A stretch of 64,000 bases of DNA from Anadara kagoshimensis (GCA_021292105.1 JACFYK010000022.1:47501-111500); one strand, 5' to 3'. Numbered from the stretch's first letter, positions 38,411-50,700 are shown. Translations and numbers: made by a program. Notes: generated from the letters alone by a model not told the origin.

Positions 38411-39000
38411 AGCGACATTTAATTTTTTTGATTTCAAGCATATTTCATCTCATCTCAATCTGTCGAGTGGCCATTCATCGATTTTCATTTTTCCGAAAAG
38501 ATAACCATTTAACACTTATTTGCTCTTCTGTATATGACCCAATGCATTAAGAAAATAGGTTTTAAATAGATCAGTGTTTTTCTCGTTGCCGAAGGTTTAA
38601 ATAATTGTTAATTTGTCCTGAAAATAATTATAATTTAGTTATTTATCAAATGAGATCGGTCCGTTAGTTTTAAGGAAAATATAACAGCACGCATGGCTGT
38701 TCAGTCACTGGTCATGGCATTTACGACTGCATTTTCTACAGTAGCAATGATGTACGACAGCAGCATTTGATTACGTCATAATTACGCTATATTTACGTCA
38801 TAATTTTTGTGATGACGTCATGTAACCGTTATGTCAGTTAATTACCACCTTACTTTGTTATTATGAAAATAAGATATAAAGTGGATTAATAAGAATTAGG
38901 GTTTAAAGTATTGTGGTTGGAATCATAGAAAAAAGGACATATATGTCCTCTTGGCAGCGGGCTGGGGGAGGACATATATGGTATCGTGGCAGCCAGAGGG

Positions 39001-39250
39001 TTAATTGTAGTTTCTATTACGAACAAAATACTTTACCCGGAGATGCTACTTAAGACTTTACAGACACATCTGTTTAGTTCAAGTGGACACGCTACTTAAG
39101 ACTATAATTGCACTTTATATTTCAAACAAATACATTATCTGGACATGCTACTTAAGACTTTACAGACACATCTGTTTAGTTCAAGTGGATACGACACTGA
39201 AGATTATAATTGCACCTTATATTACAAACAAAATATCTTATCAGCACATG
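39001..39250 (+). repeat. 102-bp tandem repeat, target of the piggyBac insertion
   Basis: AAGTGG landmarks at 39,081 and 39,183 give a 102-bp period. The sequence GACACGCTACTTAAGACT and its variants mark each copy. The first copy is split by the piggyBac-type element, its left 27 bases lying at 35,504-35,530. Confidence 0.85.
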
Positions 39251-39386
39251 CTTAATTGACATACTACCAAAAAAAAGCATATGGAGTCTCCGTTTTCTCT
39301 GACTTTCGTGTTATCCATTTCTTAATTAACAATGGGGTGTCATAGCTAAAACTCATTGCTTTTTTGTTTTACTTTTTTGTTTACAG

Positions 39387-40125
39387 TCCAAATGCAAAAA
39401 ATGGGCACAGTCTTTGAAAAAAGAAAAGGCCAAAAGAATAAATCGCAACCAAATTAAGGTCCAGAACAAAATACCAAGTACAGATGTGCTAACAAAGTTT
39501 GACAATCACCCTTTCTTGAAAGAAAAATATGTTAATGCATTAAAAGAAGAGCTGTCAAGGGAACAAAACGGTGAGGCAATAATGATATAATATGTCAAAA
39601 ATGTAAGGATAAACATTTAAAGAAAATTGCATCATACATATTTTTGTTTTTCAAACTTTATTTAGCTGCGCTCACATCGTCATTAAAAATAGAAAAAAAC
39701 CCACAAACATCAGTTGATTATCGTGATAAAATTACATCATACATTTTTTTGTTTTTCAATCTTTGTTTTATAGAAAAAGAGCCTGAAAGAGATAGTTTTT
39801 ATCTGATTAGAGACATCCTTATTTACGCAATCATTGGGGGAGCGCACAGAGAACTGGGGTAGTGATAAACATGACCAAAGAAGAATTGCAGAATGCTAGA
39901 CAGACAAGAAACTCCCTAGTTATCCCAGTAAGTATAATGAAATTCTTTAAACACAAGTAGAAATCAAAACACGCATATAAATTTGATTTTTAGTCGGGGC
40001 GTCTTCCCCACCCCACCCCCACCAAAATAAAGGACTAAAAGACGCACATATCTACTTTTTTCTACTTACAGATTGCAGACCACAAGACGAAAATCGCCGG
40101 AACAGCAACTCCAGTGATTTTCTAA
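39387..40125 (+). pseudogene. Tyrosine-recombinase-like gene, partial and broken
   Basis: Three exon-like blocks with good splice signals: 39,387-39,570 (acceptor CAG, donor GTGAGG), 39,774-39,927 (acceptor TAG, donor GTAAGT) and 40,072-40,125 (acceptor CAG, then a stop). The first encodes a charged helical stretch starting SKCKKWAQSLKKEKAKR, with KIPSTDVLTKFDNHPFLKEK further on. The second encodes FYLIRDILIYAIIGGAHR, then after a shift of frame TGVVINMTKEELQNAR. The third encodes IADHKTKIAGTATP. The R-x-G-x-x-x-N-M-T and DHKT patterns match, from memory, tyrosine-recombinase-like domains that follow C2H2-like fingers in mollusc and cnidarian proteins. The catalytic HxxR...Y part is not recognisable downstream, where frames are full of stops. 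It may be the continuation of the zinc-finger gene at 32.9 kb, separated by the piggyBac insertion. Confidence 0.6.
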
Positions 40126-41280
40126 CTATTTTGTAGAGGGCATTATTAGGTGGCTTGCAAGGGTTTCAAACACAAAACAAACATATTTGTTACCTACGAT
40201 GAATACACATTCCAGAGTAACAATAATTCATCAATTACAAGCAGACTTCACCGATAGCACGGGAATTAGGAATTAGAAGATGAAAATCGACTGAAATTCC
40301 AACGCTAGTGAAGCCTGTAACACCTTCTAGTCGGAACATTAGAAAACAATTGACTTTACCAAATTAACTGCTGTGTGTATTTTAGCGGTTGAGACCATGT
40401 GGTCTTTAGAAGACGCCGCAAATGAAAAGGTAAAACAAAACTTTGGTTTTTATTTTTTAATCATTGTTAATGTAAGTTACAAATTTGATATGTAAATTGC
40501 ATGGTGTTAAAAACACTGAGGGGTTGTGGGTTGGAGATCACCCCCACCTTGTTGGTCTGTCCAACACTTTGTTTAAGTGTCCCGAGGTTCCATTTAATAT
40601 ACATTTTTTTATTTGAAGTACGATAGTTTTATTTAATGAACCTGGAACAAGATGATGAAAATGGGAAGAAATTATTCCAGTTGATGAATTGTAAACGCCT
40701 CCCTCCACCGCTAATGATACGTTTGTTAAATTCTGACATTTTGCGTACTGCTGCATTCGGAAAACCATTCATTTGAAGCAAAAAATTCACTTATAAAGTA
40801 TTTCGGAAAAAGGTAGGGATGCTCTATAAAGCCGTCAAAATCTAAAATAAGGTGTGAGCCGCCTCAATTTACCCCAAAAGGAACAAAAATCAATGAATAC
40901 CACGTTGGTTTACACAACGAGGAAGTATATATTTATACCGAAAATGAATACCAATATGAATTGTTGCGTTTACCGTTACAAGGTGACTGTTACTGTGCTC
41001 AATATTTTATCCAACGTGGAAAATTGTGTGTTTTTTTCATACGATGATTCGTTTATTTTTGGCATTATATTTTTTTGTGAACGATATATCTTTTGTTATG
41101 TTGTTTGTTATTTATGAAAATATGATAGCTAAGCAGGACTATGTTATCATATTGGGTTTGAGTTAGTGGGTTAGAATCCCACCCTAGCCTGTTATTTACA
41201 TATGGTATGAAGGAATTTTGGCTAGTGCCTTTGCTAAAACTTAAACAAAATCATATGAAACTATACACATGCAACCCCGG
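40126..41280. other. Decayed 3' remains and intergenic DNA
   Basis: Short frames resembling a worn-down continuation of the recombinase-like gene run to about 40,360. A possible small exon lies at 40,385-40,429 (acceptor TTTTAG, donor GTAAAA, encoding VETMWSLEDAANEK). The rest shows nothing recognisable. Confidence 0.3.
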
Positions 41281-41281
41281 A

Positions 41282-41460
41282 GGTAACCTTCATTTAAAGG
41301 TAAACTGAAAAGGTTACACAAGTAGTCAATCGGTTACTTGAGTAGTAAAAATTGGTTACCTCAGTAGGTAAATCCTTCGTAATACCTACTCAGGTGACAA
41401 AATATCGTCTTATACACCTACTCGGGTAACATTCCTGGTCACTTTAGTAGGAATTACTAA
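41282..41460. repeat. Short GGTTAC/AGTAGG repeat cluster
   Basis: GGTTACNNNAGTAG occurs in direct form at about 41,312, 41,332 and 41,354 and in inverted form (CCTACTCNGGTNAC) at about 41,388 and 41,418, with steps near 20-35 bases. It differs from the subtelomeric motif apart from the GTTAC core. Confidence 0.6.
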
Positions 41461-41701
41461 GCCCCTAATAACAAAAATGATTAAATATGAAAATTATTAT
41501 TGTCTTTTGTAGTATTTCTCTATGTTTAATTGTATAAAAATCACAATATTGCTGTTTACAAAATCCTCACACATTTCTGTATAAATAATAACAAAAAAAA
41601 CTAATTATTTTTTTTAAATTCTTTATGTAATTTTATATATTTAAAATAAACATACATACAATTTTTAATGTCTTTGTTTTGTCTATATATACTACAATTT
41701 A

Positions 41702-42326
41702 TTACATGAAATTATGTTTCGAAAGCCAGTCTTCTACAAAAGAGATACTATCAAAAGAGCACTGTTTATGATCGCCAACACCACATTCGCCTTCTTTTCC
41801 ACAATAATTGCACAAAATTAACTGCTTTACAACAAAAGCCATCACTACTTTTTTCTGGTGACGAAAAAAACGAAAGATGTTCAATTTCATTTCCTTTTTT
41901 TCCGATAAAAAAGTTGTAGCTGATGAAACATCGTCCTCACAAGTAAAATCTTCTATGTTACGCTGAACATCAGTATCCGAATCACATACTGTTGTTAGTT
42001 CCTCTTGACTTCGTGAGATTAATTCACGTTCAACTGCCTAAAAAAAATAAAAAGAACGTTTTTTTAATCAAAATGATATCTTTGCATTTTTAAATATTAT
42101 TTATATATTATACATATACATTAGTAATACATTTATATTATTTTATTATGAAAAAAAACTCACCAAATCAGGTTCCTTGTAATCATACATGCCAATAACT
42201 CTTCCATCTTTGTCGTACTGTCCAGCAATTAAAGTTTGCGTGGAAGTGGAAGCAAGTGTATAATATTCGCTTTCTGCTTCATCAGAATATTCGTCTTCAG
42301 AAGACAACTGGTATACTTTGACATCA
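41702..42326 (-). CDS. Unknown protein, last two exons, cysteine-containing C-terminus
   Basis: I do not recognise this protein. On the minus strand, one exon runs 42,326-42,164 (acceptor CAG, donor GTGAGT) and the terminal exon 42,037-41,702 (acceptor TTAG, stop TAA). The frames join cleanly at phase 0. The first exon is acidic (SSEDEYSDEAESEYY) and ends GRVIGMYDYKEPDL. The last exon begins AVERELISRSQEEL, then a Lys-rich segment, then a Cys pattern C-x2-C-x5-C-x7-C that could bind zinc, ending DWLSKHNFM. The stop codon overlaps an AATAAA polyadenylation-type signal. The upstream exon(s) lie beyond 42,330 and are not resolved; this exon begins with one base completing a split codon. The transcript could start in the GC-richer region near 43.1 kb, opposite the SET gene. 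Confidence 0.62.
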
Positions 42327-42419
42327 CTGTTTTAAACAAAAACCTTTTTTAGCTGGAGACAAATTTATTATGGAAAAATTAAAAGTCAATTCTATTTAAG
42401 TTTAGATTTATATATAATA

Positions 42420-42625
42420 CGGCACTGTAACAACCCACTTTGAAAAATTTTTTCAAATCGCGTTAAATTCGTGACAAGCTTAACGCACTTTGAAAAAATT
42501 TTTCAAAGTGCGTTAAAAAATTGTTCAGCTCAACGCACTTTGAAAAAATATTTTTTTATTTCAAACAGCGTTAAAAAACACCTGTGACAACCCACTTTGA
42601 AAAAATTACGCACTTTGAAAAATTT
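42420..42625. repeat. Cluster of CACTTTGAAAAA palindromic repeats
   Basis: Variants of AACGCACTTTGAAAAA and its inverse occur five or six times. The clearest case is a 35-bp palindrome at 42,481-42,515 (arms TAACGCACTTTGAAAAA and TTTTTCAAAGTGCGTTA around one central base). It may be a small MITE family or a hairpin element. No coding potential. Confidence 0.8.
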
Positions 42626-42730
42626 TCTTCTCAGCCATAAAACATCTTTGATTTCAACAATTTTCGGGAGACCCGATAATAACTAACAGGAATAAACGTG
42701 CACCAGGCAGTTCGTTCAAAATGGCAAAGC

Positions 42731-42862
42731 ACACACAGAGAGAGAGAGAGAGAGAGCACACACAGAGAGAGAGAGAGAGATATCTTGAGATTTTATTAAA
42801 AGAAAACGAATTGCCAACTTGTCGACCTTTGTCAATTTGGTGTGTGTGTGTGTGCGTGTGCA
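42731..42862. repeat. (GA)n and (GT)n microsatellites
   Basis: Two (GA)n runs separated by CACACACA at 42,731-42,780 and a (GT)n run at 42,838-42,860. Open frames through this stretch encode only Ser/Leu and Thr/His repeats. Confidence 0.95.
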
Positions 42863-43079
42863 CGTGGTAGAAAATGCGACAAATCGTACACTGAACACCA
42901 ATCAACTACGGACTCGTTTGGAAAATGCGGGCTACACTCGGGTCCGCATTTTGAATTCTTTTAAAATATGTTTGTCTTGTGTTTTGTAGTCCAAAAAAAC
43001 AAAAATATTGAAAGGCTCAATTTCCACCTTAAAAAGATTTTGTGTGTCCGTCTTACACACTTTGCAACGACACCCGCGA

Positions 43080-43235
43080 AAAAGCTTCGGCTTTGCCCTT
43101 ACACAAAAGTTCACTGCGCATGCCTGATCTGATACAAGAAGTACAATATGGCGCCGAAAAACAAGTGTCTTGAGCGTCATCCAGGCGAATCTACCGGCGT
43201 ATAAGTGTGGTTAGAAGGTTGAACTAAAGGTAAGT
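43080..43235 (+). promoter_or_regulatory. Putative promoter and non-coding first exon of the SET gene
   Basis: A GC-richer island with a CAATATGGCGCC sequence at 43,143, resembling YY1-type initiator motifs. A strong splice donor follows (CTAAAG/GTAAGT at 43,229-43,230). A short upstream frame starts at ATG 43,147 and stops within 20 codons. The region lies between the minus-strand gene and the SET gene and could serve both. This is inference from position and base composition; no TATA box is evident. Confidence 0.4.
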
Positions 43236-45110
43236 GTTTCGGTACTAAATAAATTTATATTTAGCAAGAATTAAGACATTCACTAAACTGACTGTATTCT
43301 TCGATTGTTTAATTTTTCCCTAGACTCGTGCACCCCATTCAACATTTTCAAGTAGAAATCCACTAACATTGGGCAAGCGAACTGACAATCTTTCTCTCAA
43401 TAGGATCTGCCCGAGCTGGATTCGAACCTAGGCGGTGAGAGGCGCTGTGATCCGTTAGCACACGCTTTAAACCACTCGGCCACCGATGCCCTTTGTAAGC
43501 AAGAAAATATGGTATGAGGAAAACCATGTAATGCAGTTCATACTTCACAAAATTGCTGGAGAACTAATTTAATTAAATTCTAGTTTTACTGGACCAAACA
43601 TGTAAGTGAATTCAACATATTATGATATTACAGTATTTTAAATTTGATTATTCGAATTTATTGTAACTATCACTAAAAGTGTGATTTAATCTATTCAGAA
43701 TTAAAAGGCGGCACTGTAAAACCATTCTCAACTTGGCCTGAATTGCAACATTTTTTACAAATACATCATTTGCTCAAGTCATGATATTTGAGTAGAAATT
43801 AGTGTTAATAATTACCCTTTATGTAACAGTTGCTATTGTTAATTAAGTTAAAAAAGAGATATCAGTATCATTATGGTATGATATGGGTGGACTTTGTAAG
43901 ATTTTCCTATGTACCCTTACCTATTAAATTCTTTTGAAAAATAATTTTTCTCAGAAATGTTGAAAATGGCTTGATTCCATCATGTTTAGGCTTTTTCAGT
44001 TGGAATTAAAATTTCAGTGGAGGGTACAGTTGGAACTTGGAAGTCTTTCTCTTCATTCAAAGCTTTGCGTTAAAATTAGATCTGCATTTCAAAATTGGAT
44101 TTTCTCATATGCGCTAAGACACTGTAAATTGGATGATACTGTTACTTTCCTGAATAATTAAGATTTTGATGGTATGAATATAAACCCTGAACCCTGATCT
44201 AACAATATGGTTTAAGGAAAAATAAAAAATATTTTTCTTATTGGTTTTTATTTATCACCTGCTGGGAATTGATGGGGAGTATTGTTATAAATAGTGTCAG
44301 TCCTATTTTATTATAACTACTGAATAGAATTTAGTCAACTTGCTGTGAAGCATCAGTATCATTCAAGTATAGATGTACATATTTTCAACTGATTTAGTTT
44401 ATTGAGTTATGGCACTTTGAAATTTTCAGCCCAAAATTCATGTCTGGACTATTTATTCAGTCCTTGATGGAATTTTGTGAAACTCATCATTTAGAAAAAT
44501 ACATTTTTAACCTAAAATACTTGATTTTTAATTTTTATAATATATTGTGTTAAAAAATTTATTTCTTAAATTTAAAGAATTTGATTTCAAATGTTGTTTA
44601 TTATATGCAATGTCTGTTGACTGGGATAATTCTAAGATTTTAGATAAAAAAATACAAATTTGAAGAAAATACTACTTGTCTTAAACTACCTCTATATAAG
44701 GACCACCTGATTATAAAGGCAAGTAAAATTTTGTACCATCTGTTCTTTATTTACATTATTTGTGCATGTTTGCCCAGGGAAGTCACTTTATCCCTGGATG
44801 GTCTTTATAGACAGGTTAGACAGTAGACATATTAAAAATGTGTCTGTTGTTACATTTTCTAGAAAATTCACATTTTTATGCCACTGTATTGATAGATCAG
44901 GTGACATTTATTGTTTTTGTCCCATCTGTGTGTCTATCTTTAGTTTTAACTGAACAGTATTTTATTAAGTAATGCATTATGACAATATTTACAAATGTAT
45001 ATTAAAATGATTCCGGAACTAGAGAATATCTCTAATATAAACCAGTCTCCTTAAACAATTGAAACTTAAACATCTTACAAAAGTGTATTCATTATAATGA
45101 TAATAATATC

Positions 45111-45142
<32 letters not shown>

Positions 45143-47720
45143 CAATACAAAAAGAGAGAAATAAAGAAAGGGACATTGTTAGACAAAATGAAAGAGAAAA
45201 GAGTGCATGATAATGGAAAGACAATTGAGCATACTAGTGTCTATCTTTTTGTAGCAATTAACTTTAATATTGGCCGTAACTTTTGAACTATGAGAGATAT
45301 CATAAAGACTACAAATTTAGTATACCCACTCTACGTACCAAACACTTCATTATTAATAAACTACAATAGGAGATTTGTGTTTTAAAACACATCTTTGTCG
45401 TTGTTTTTTTTTTTTTTTAGACATTGCAAAACTTGTAAATAATTTACAGGACATTCGGTCTGGTAAAGCTTGAATTTTTTCCAGACCGAATGATTTTTAC
45501 AAGATCAAAAACTTGCTTTCCAGTTTTGAAGTTATTCTTAATTATGATAGGTGTATACAATTTCCTTACATTAACACTTGTTTATCTTAGGCCCCCAGCA
45601 CAGATTAGAAAAACTAGTATGGAGATACTAAAATCATATGGGACATGCGGTTTGGAAATACAGAATTTTTCATCAGACCGCCATGCTTTTTTACCAGACA
45701 TGTTAGAGGTCTGGTAGTGTTTCAGAATGACTGTTTTTTAAAGTTGACTGGAAATTCCATGGGATATTTAATTTTTCAACTGTTGATTGGGGATTTATGC
45801 TTTCACTGAAAGCCTTGAATAATTCACCATGGTCATGGTGATGTCATGTAAAGTAAGCCACCATTTACAGCCATGTTGTTCCTATCTCAACCATGGGTGG
45901 TCCTTACTAGCTATTCTAGACCCCTAACTGGTATACAGTATATAATAGGCATCCAGTGCTCTTAGGTGTAACTGATTCCCCATCACAGTTTTGTAGCAGT
46001 GCCATAAAGTTTTGTGAAGAAATAAAATTATGATTTAAAATTTATTTTAGCAATTTAAAATTTAAAAAATCACAAACATTTTAAACTTTGAAAATTGTAA
46101 ATTTATGTAATTTTGATATTGACTGGAGTGTTTACTCCAAAGATCCAGCTTATAGTTTCTAGACTGAAACGAAAATGAATAAACTTGCTTGTGAACATTT
46201 TTTTATTTATTTTTTATTTTTTTAATTATTTATTTAGTTTTATTATCATTCATTTATTTATTAATATTATTATTTTTTTTTTTAATTTTTATGTTCCGTT
46301 CAGTTGTTTTCCTTGCCATTTTGTATATTACTGTTGCTAATGGCATTTCCGGCATTAGTAAAAATCGAAGTTAACAGAGTTGGAAATCGGGCATTATGCT
46401 AGTTAAAAGGAAGACAACTCATTTGGCAAACCACAAAGTTTAAAGAAGAATATTCAGTCATCGCTAATATTGGAAAGAAAGGGGTTCATTATTTTGCAAG
46501 GTTTGAAAATAGCATTTCAGTATTAGTCATGGCGGCTTATAGTTGGACAAAATATATTGCCGGTAGTATTAAAAACATTGTGTTCTCTTGTCAGATCAAG
46601 ATTCTTGACATGAATTGCAGTTTTTTCTTCTCAAAACAAAATTCCTGAATCATGACAACAATCTTCGATTCACTGCATTTATTATTGAGTGCAATTATTC
46701 TTCTGTTGAGTGTGGCTAGCTAGTCATGCTTGATTCGCTGCATTTATAATTGAGTGCAATTGTTTTTTCATTGAGTGTGGCTAGTCGTGCTAGTAAAATT
46801 TTAAAAATGCTTAAAATACATGCATTTTGTAATTTAAAATGAGGCTTTTTTATGTTTTAACACTTATTACTAATGTTTGGGGGTTCCTTACTTACTAGCG
46901 ATTTAGCAAAAAAGGTAGACATTATATAGAAATAAATAAAATTTAAAATACATTAACTTGTACCATTACTTGTACATATACATGTATTTGAAATGTCACT
47001 TAATTTTTCCCAGCTGCTAATTATAAGTTTTCTTAATCTAAACCACAAGCTTAAGATTTAAATCTGTTGGTTTTCCACTTCTCAGGGTTGCAGTTGGATG
47101 AGCCCTTAAATGCAACAGAAAAGGGAAAAATTCTGTGACCAAACTGGAAGTCTAACCTTGGACACTTACGACTTGAGATACCCAGCTGTTCGGTGTTTAC
47201 TAATAAGCCTGTCCACTAGCTGATAAATAACAATTTTGTTTCCTTATAGTAATGTTCAACTGGATACTAATTGAAATTATAAACATGTACTATGCAGCAT
47301 TGCTATTTCATAATCATTTGTCATTCAAGTACACCTGGTGAAATTCATACAGTTAAAAAGAAGTCTTTGCTTGAATGAAAGTTCACTAATGGGTGGTCAA
47401 GGGGAATATAATAGTCAACTTGGCTCATCATTTGCTAAGACTTCTGTATTATGAACAGTCTTTAACCAGTATTTACTAGTACTAAGCTTGCAGCTAACTG
47501 ACATCTTGTTATAGTTTTCCAAAGTAAGCATCTGTAAAACCATTTCACTTCAATATTTTGAATATCTGCATGTAAAATGGTCAGATATATACCGGTACAA
47601 TTTTTATATGCCCGCATTTGGAAGCAGTAGAGCATGTTGTGTGTATGTTTATAACTTGGACCAGGATATTGTAGTCTTTATAATCTCAAAATTAAAAACC
47701 TTTTTTTTGCATTATCTTAG
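43236..47720 (+). other. Long first intron of the SET gene with dispersed repeats
   Basis: No exon is supported here apart from the tRNA-like element. Contents: fragments near 44,760-45,370 resembling a dispersed mollusc repeat (the TTTTTGTCCCATCTGTGTGTCTAT stretch type), an (AAT)n run at 45,108-45,140, a hairpin with 11-bp arms ATTCGGTCTGG/CCAGACCGAAT at 45,450-45,490, T/A-rich runs at 46,200-46,290, and a 64-bp dimer at 46,667-46,800. Confidence 0.5.
43403..43491 (-). repeat. tRNA-like SINE head, minus strand
   Basis: On the minus strand an A-box-like TGGCCGAGTGG (43,472-43,482) and a B-box GGTTCGAATCC (about 43,418-43,428) are correctly spaced for a long-variable-arm (Ser/Leu type) tRNA. 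The loop contains TGCTAAC, as in tRNA-Ser(GCT), but the anticodon stem does not pair. A SINE or tRNA pseudogene is more likely than a working tRNA. Confidence 0.6.
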
Positions 47721-47727
47721 GTAAACT

Positions 47728-50700
47728 ATGGCATTTACATCCAGCTATGGTAAAAGGATGGTAAGTAAAACTTTCCATACTCTAATTTGAACCTTAACTT
47801 GCTTACACATAGGGCATGCTGGTATGCATGTGTCCTTTATGAGATACGTAATATAATAAGAGTTTACATATCATGAGGTAATCCTCAATATGAAAATCAT
47901 GTTCAGCTTTAGCATTATCATTTCATGAAAGAAATATTTTCAATCATTGATTGCCAACATATACACATGTACATATAAAAGTAACCAAATCATCATACAC
48001 ATTTGGCCATTCATCATAAGATAGATAACTGAGCATTCTGTTTGCTAATCCACAGCCTCTACTTGTATAACCTAATCATTTCACCCGTTGTTTCCATTAA
48101 AAAATAAAACAAATCTATCTACAGACTGACTGTTGAATCAGATTTTATTTTCTAAGCTGAAGGGCTGGATAGTTCCTGAGATCAATCTCAATGTATCAAC
48201 TACAATATCTTAAAATGCTTTGAATATCAACTTTAGAAACTTCTTTATTACAAACATTGCAGTGTAATGCATTGCACAAGGTCCTGATACATTCTTGTTG
48301 ATTACAAGTGCATCAAATATACTGGCTACAAGATCATGGAATTTGTTTACTTTGACGAATACTCTCAACTTGACAAACTGATTAATGATCAAGTTTAATA
48401 TTTTACTTTTGAAAAAATGCACATGTCCAGACAGACAAGTATGAAGATTTTGAACTTGTCGGTCTGCAAAACTGACTGGTACCGACAACTGTACAAACCT
48501 TTATGAATGGCACTGATTACTAGTCTGACAAAGATAACTACCCGGTACCGAATGTTGTACCTTGCACATGTTGTACACAACTGTAACACAGTTAATTTAA
48601 CATGTATTTAAACCTTTTAAAATTTCAATAATTGTATTCATGCTTTATTCATTATATGCTAAATAACTAGTATAATTTTCTTGCATACCTGTGATCAACA
48701 AGCCACATAAACTTTATTCTTAGATTTTAAATGGCAGATTTTTTTATATTTTCAGCTAAAAGCAAGCATGCAATTGCAAGATACAACAACAGCAAAAGTA
48801 AGGAAATTCAAGATTTATTTACATACAAATTTACAATTCTGCATATTTGAATGTAAGATTAAAGTTTATAGTGATTTTGTTTGCCTAAAAGCACTACTGA
48901 ATATAGGTAGTTTCCCCTGGAAAAAATGGGTTAAATTTAAGTGAAATGACAGAATTGTTTTGCCTTTGCTTTGCTGTGCATTTATGGCAATGTGCAGTGA
49001 GGGTGATATTTGGTCATCAGTTTTTTCTTTAAGATTTCCGCCGAAGGATTAGTGACTTTCATTTCTTAATATTTTAATGTCAGGTGCTTGGGGAAAGAAC
49101 AGTAACTACCACTTTTTAAGTCTTGGACTTTGGTCTGACCCAGCCTGGGATGGAACCCATGACCTCTTGCATACGGATCAAGCATTCTATCAACTGAGCT
49201 ACCATAGTGGTTCCCTAGCTGTGAAGTATGTGATAAATCAGTTTGCTGAAACATCAGAATTTTCAAATTGTCCCAATCTTAATATGTAACAAAATCACTG
49301 GTTTAATTTATTTCACAGTCTAATTTCTTTTTTTTTTTTTGGTCATGCCATATCCACTTTTAGAAATTTTTAAAGAGAAACATCTCTATGTTTAAAAAAA
49401 AACCATGACTTTGCCTTAGCATTATCGGTGAATTTGGTTAAATTTTATAATCAGTGTTCCTAATGTGTATTTGTTTTTTTTTTCTTGTCTTGTTTGGCTG
49501 TTTCTTTTAAATTCTATGAAATTAAAATCTGTGTTTTACTTGCAGGTACGTAGAAAGGAAATTATTGGAAGTGACCAATATTGGTGTCAAAGTGGTTTGG
49601 ACCAAGATGGCTTTAGCAAGCAATTTATTAACAAGTACATTGGTAAGATATGTGACATAAATAGAATTTTCATGCCCCCACATCAATAGATCGGGGTGGG
49701 GGGGGGTATTGTTTTTTGTCCTGTCTGTCTGTAGCAACTTTAACATTTGACACATATAACTTTAAAATGCATTGATGGATTTTAACAAATGTTCAATATG
49801 TGAGGTGGAATTCATGCATGTCATTTCCGACCATGTTGGCTTAAGGTCTAGGTAACACTAAGTGACTTGGAGGTCAAAGGTCAAATTTACTGACAACTGC
49901 CACACATCTTGTTTCAAGAGCATTAGTTGAAAAAAAAAAGTTAATCATGTCATGTTTAAAGAATTTAAATTGAAAGAAGCAAGCCACACTTATGAATTCC
50001 TTTAAACTGCCTATTTGTTTGAAATTCGATCAAACTTAACATTAAGACCTAAATTGATATTAGTTATTGATGTGGGAATATATTGCTCTTAATCTGTTAA
50101 CTGGTTAAATTAATATTTGTAGGTTTTGGTGTTTTTGCAACAAAACACTTTGCTCGGGGTGATTTTCTCCTAGAGTATGTGGGGGAACACATAAGCTTGG
50201 GTGAGGCTAATAAGAGGGAAAAAAGACGTAAAAGTACTAGATGTTACATGTATTATTACAGACATAAAGAGAAGACATTTTGGTAAGTTTATTTAATTGT
50301 TGTACAAAAAGGCGTGCCAAAATGAGAAAGACGTTTTTACTAAATAAGTAGACATGACAGATGTTAGTTCTTTTGAAGTACACAAAATGATTGAAATAAG
50401 AAGATAAGTAAATTTTGAAAAAAGTGATGTTTAATTCCTAATTCAAAATTTGTCTATAATAGTTTCTGATGACACTGCACCATAGATTTTGTAAGACAGG
50501 TCAGCATGTTATTTTTGGGATAAGTGTAATTTAATAGTTGCATATTTCATGTATCTACTCTTAAATTTTGTGTGATGTCATATTAATTAATGTTCCATTG
50601 AATATTACCGCAATTTTTATGCTATTTTAAATGTCTGTGACAAAATTCTTTTTTACTGTAGACAAATCTATGGATGTTTGAAATAAAAACTTCCTTGAAA

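Larger units (their letters stand above)
35531..39000. mobile_element. piggyBac-type DNA transposon, 3.47 kb, no transposase seen
   Basis: The ends are inverted repeats: CCCTCTCGCTGCCAC at 35,531 and GTGGCAGCCAGAGGG ending at 39,000, with one mismatch. TTAA flanks both sides (35,527-35,530; 39,001-39,004), the piggyBac target duplication. The host sequence resumes across the element: the split 102-bp repeat (35,504-35,530 plus 39,001 onward) rejoins in register with its downstream copies. TGACGTCA-like sites occur near both ends (35,577-35,635; 38,772-38,820). I recognise no DDD transposase; open frames are short, so it is probably non-autonomous or heavily decayed. Internal contents include a hairpin repeat at 37,670-37,820 and a TAT microsatellite. 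Confidence 0.82.

Noticed and set aside
35531-39000. Retrovirus-like or LTR element in this interval
   Set aside because: No long terminal repeats, primer site or reverse transcriptase; the ends and TTAA fit a piggyBac-type DNA transposon.
42654-42905. Ser/Leu- and Thr/His-rich open frames
   Set aside because: They are translations of (GA)n and (GT)n microsatellites.
44762-44953. 63-residue open frame with SLYPWMVFIDRLDSRH, slightly recombinase-like
   Set aside because: It lies in a dispersed intronic repeat, has no splice signals, and the likeness is short.
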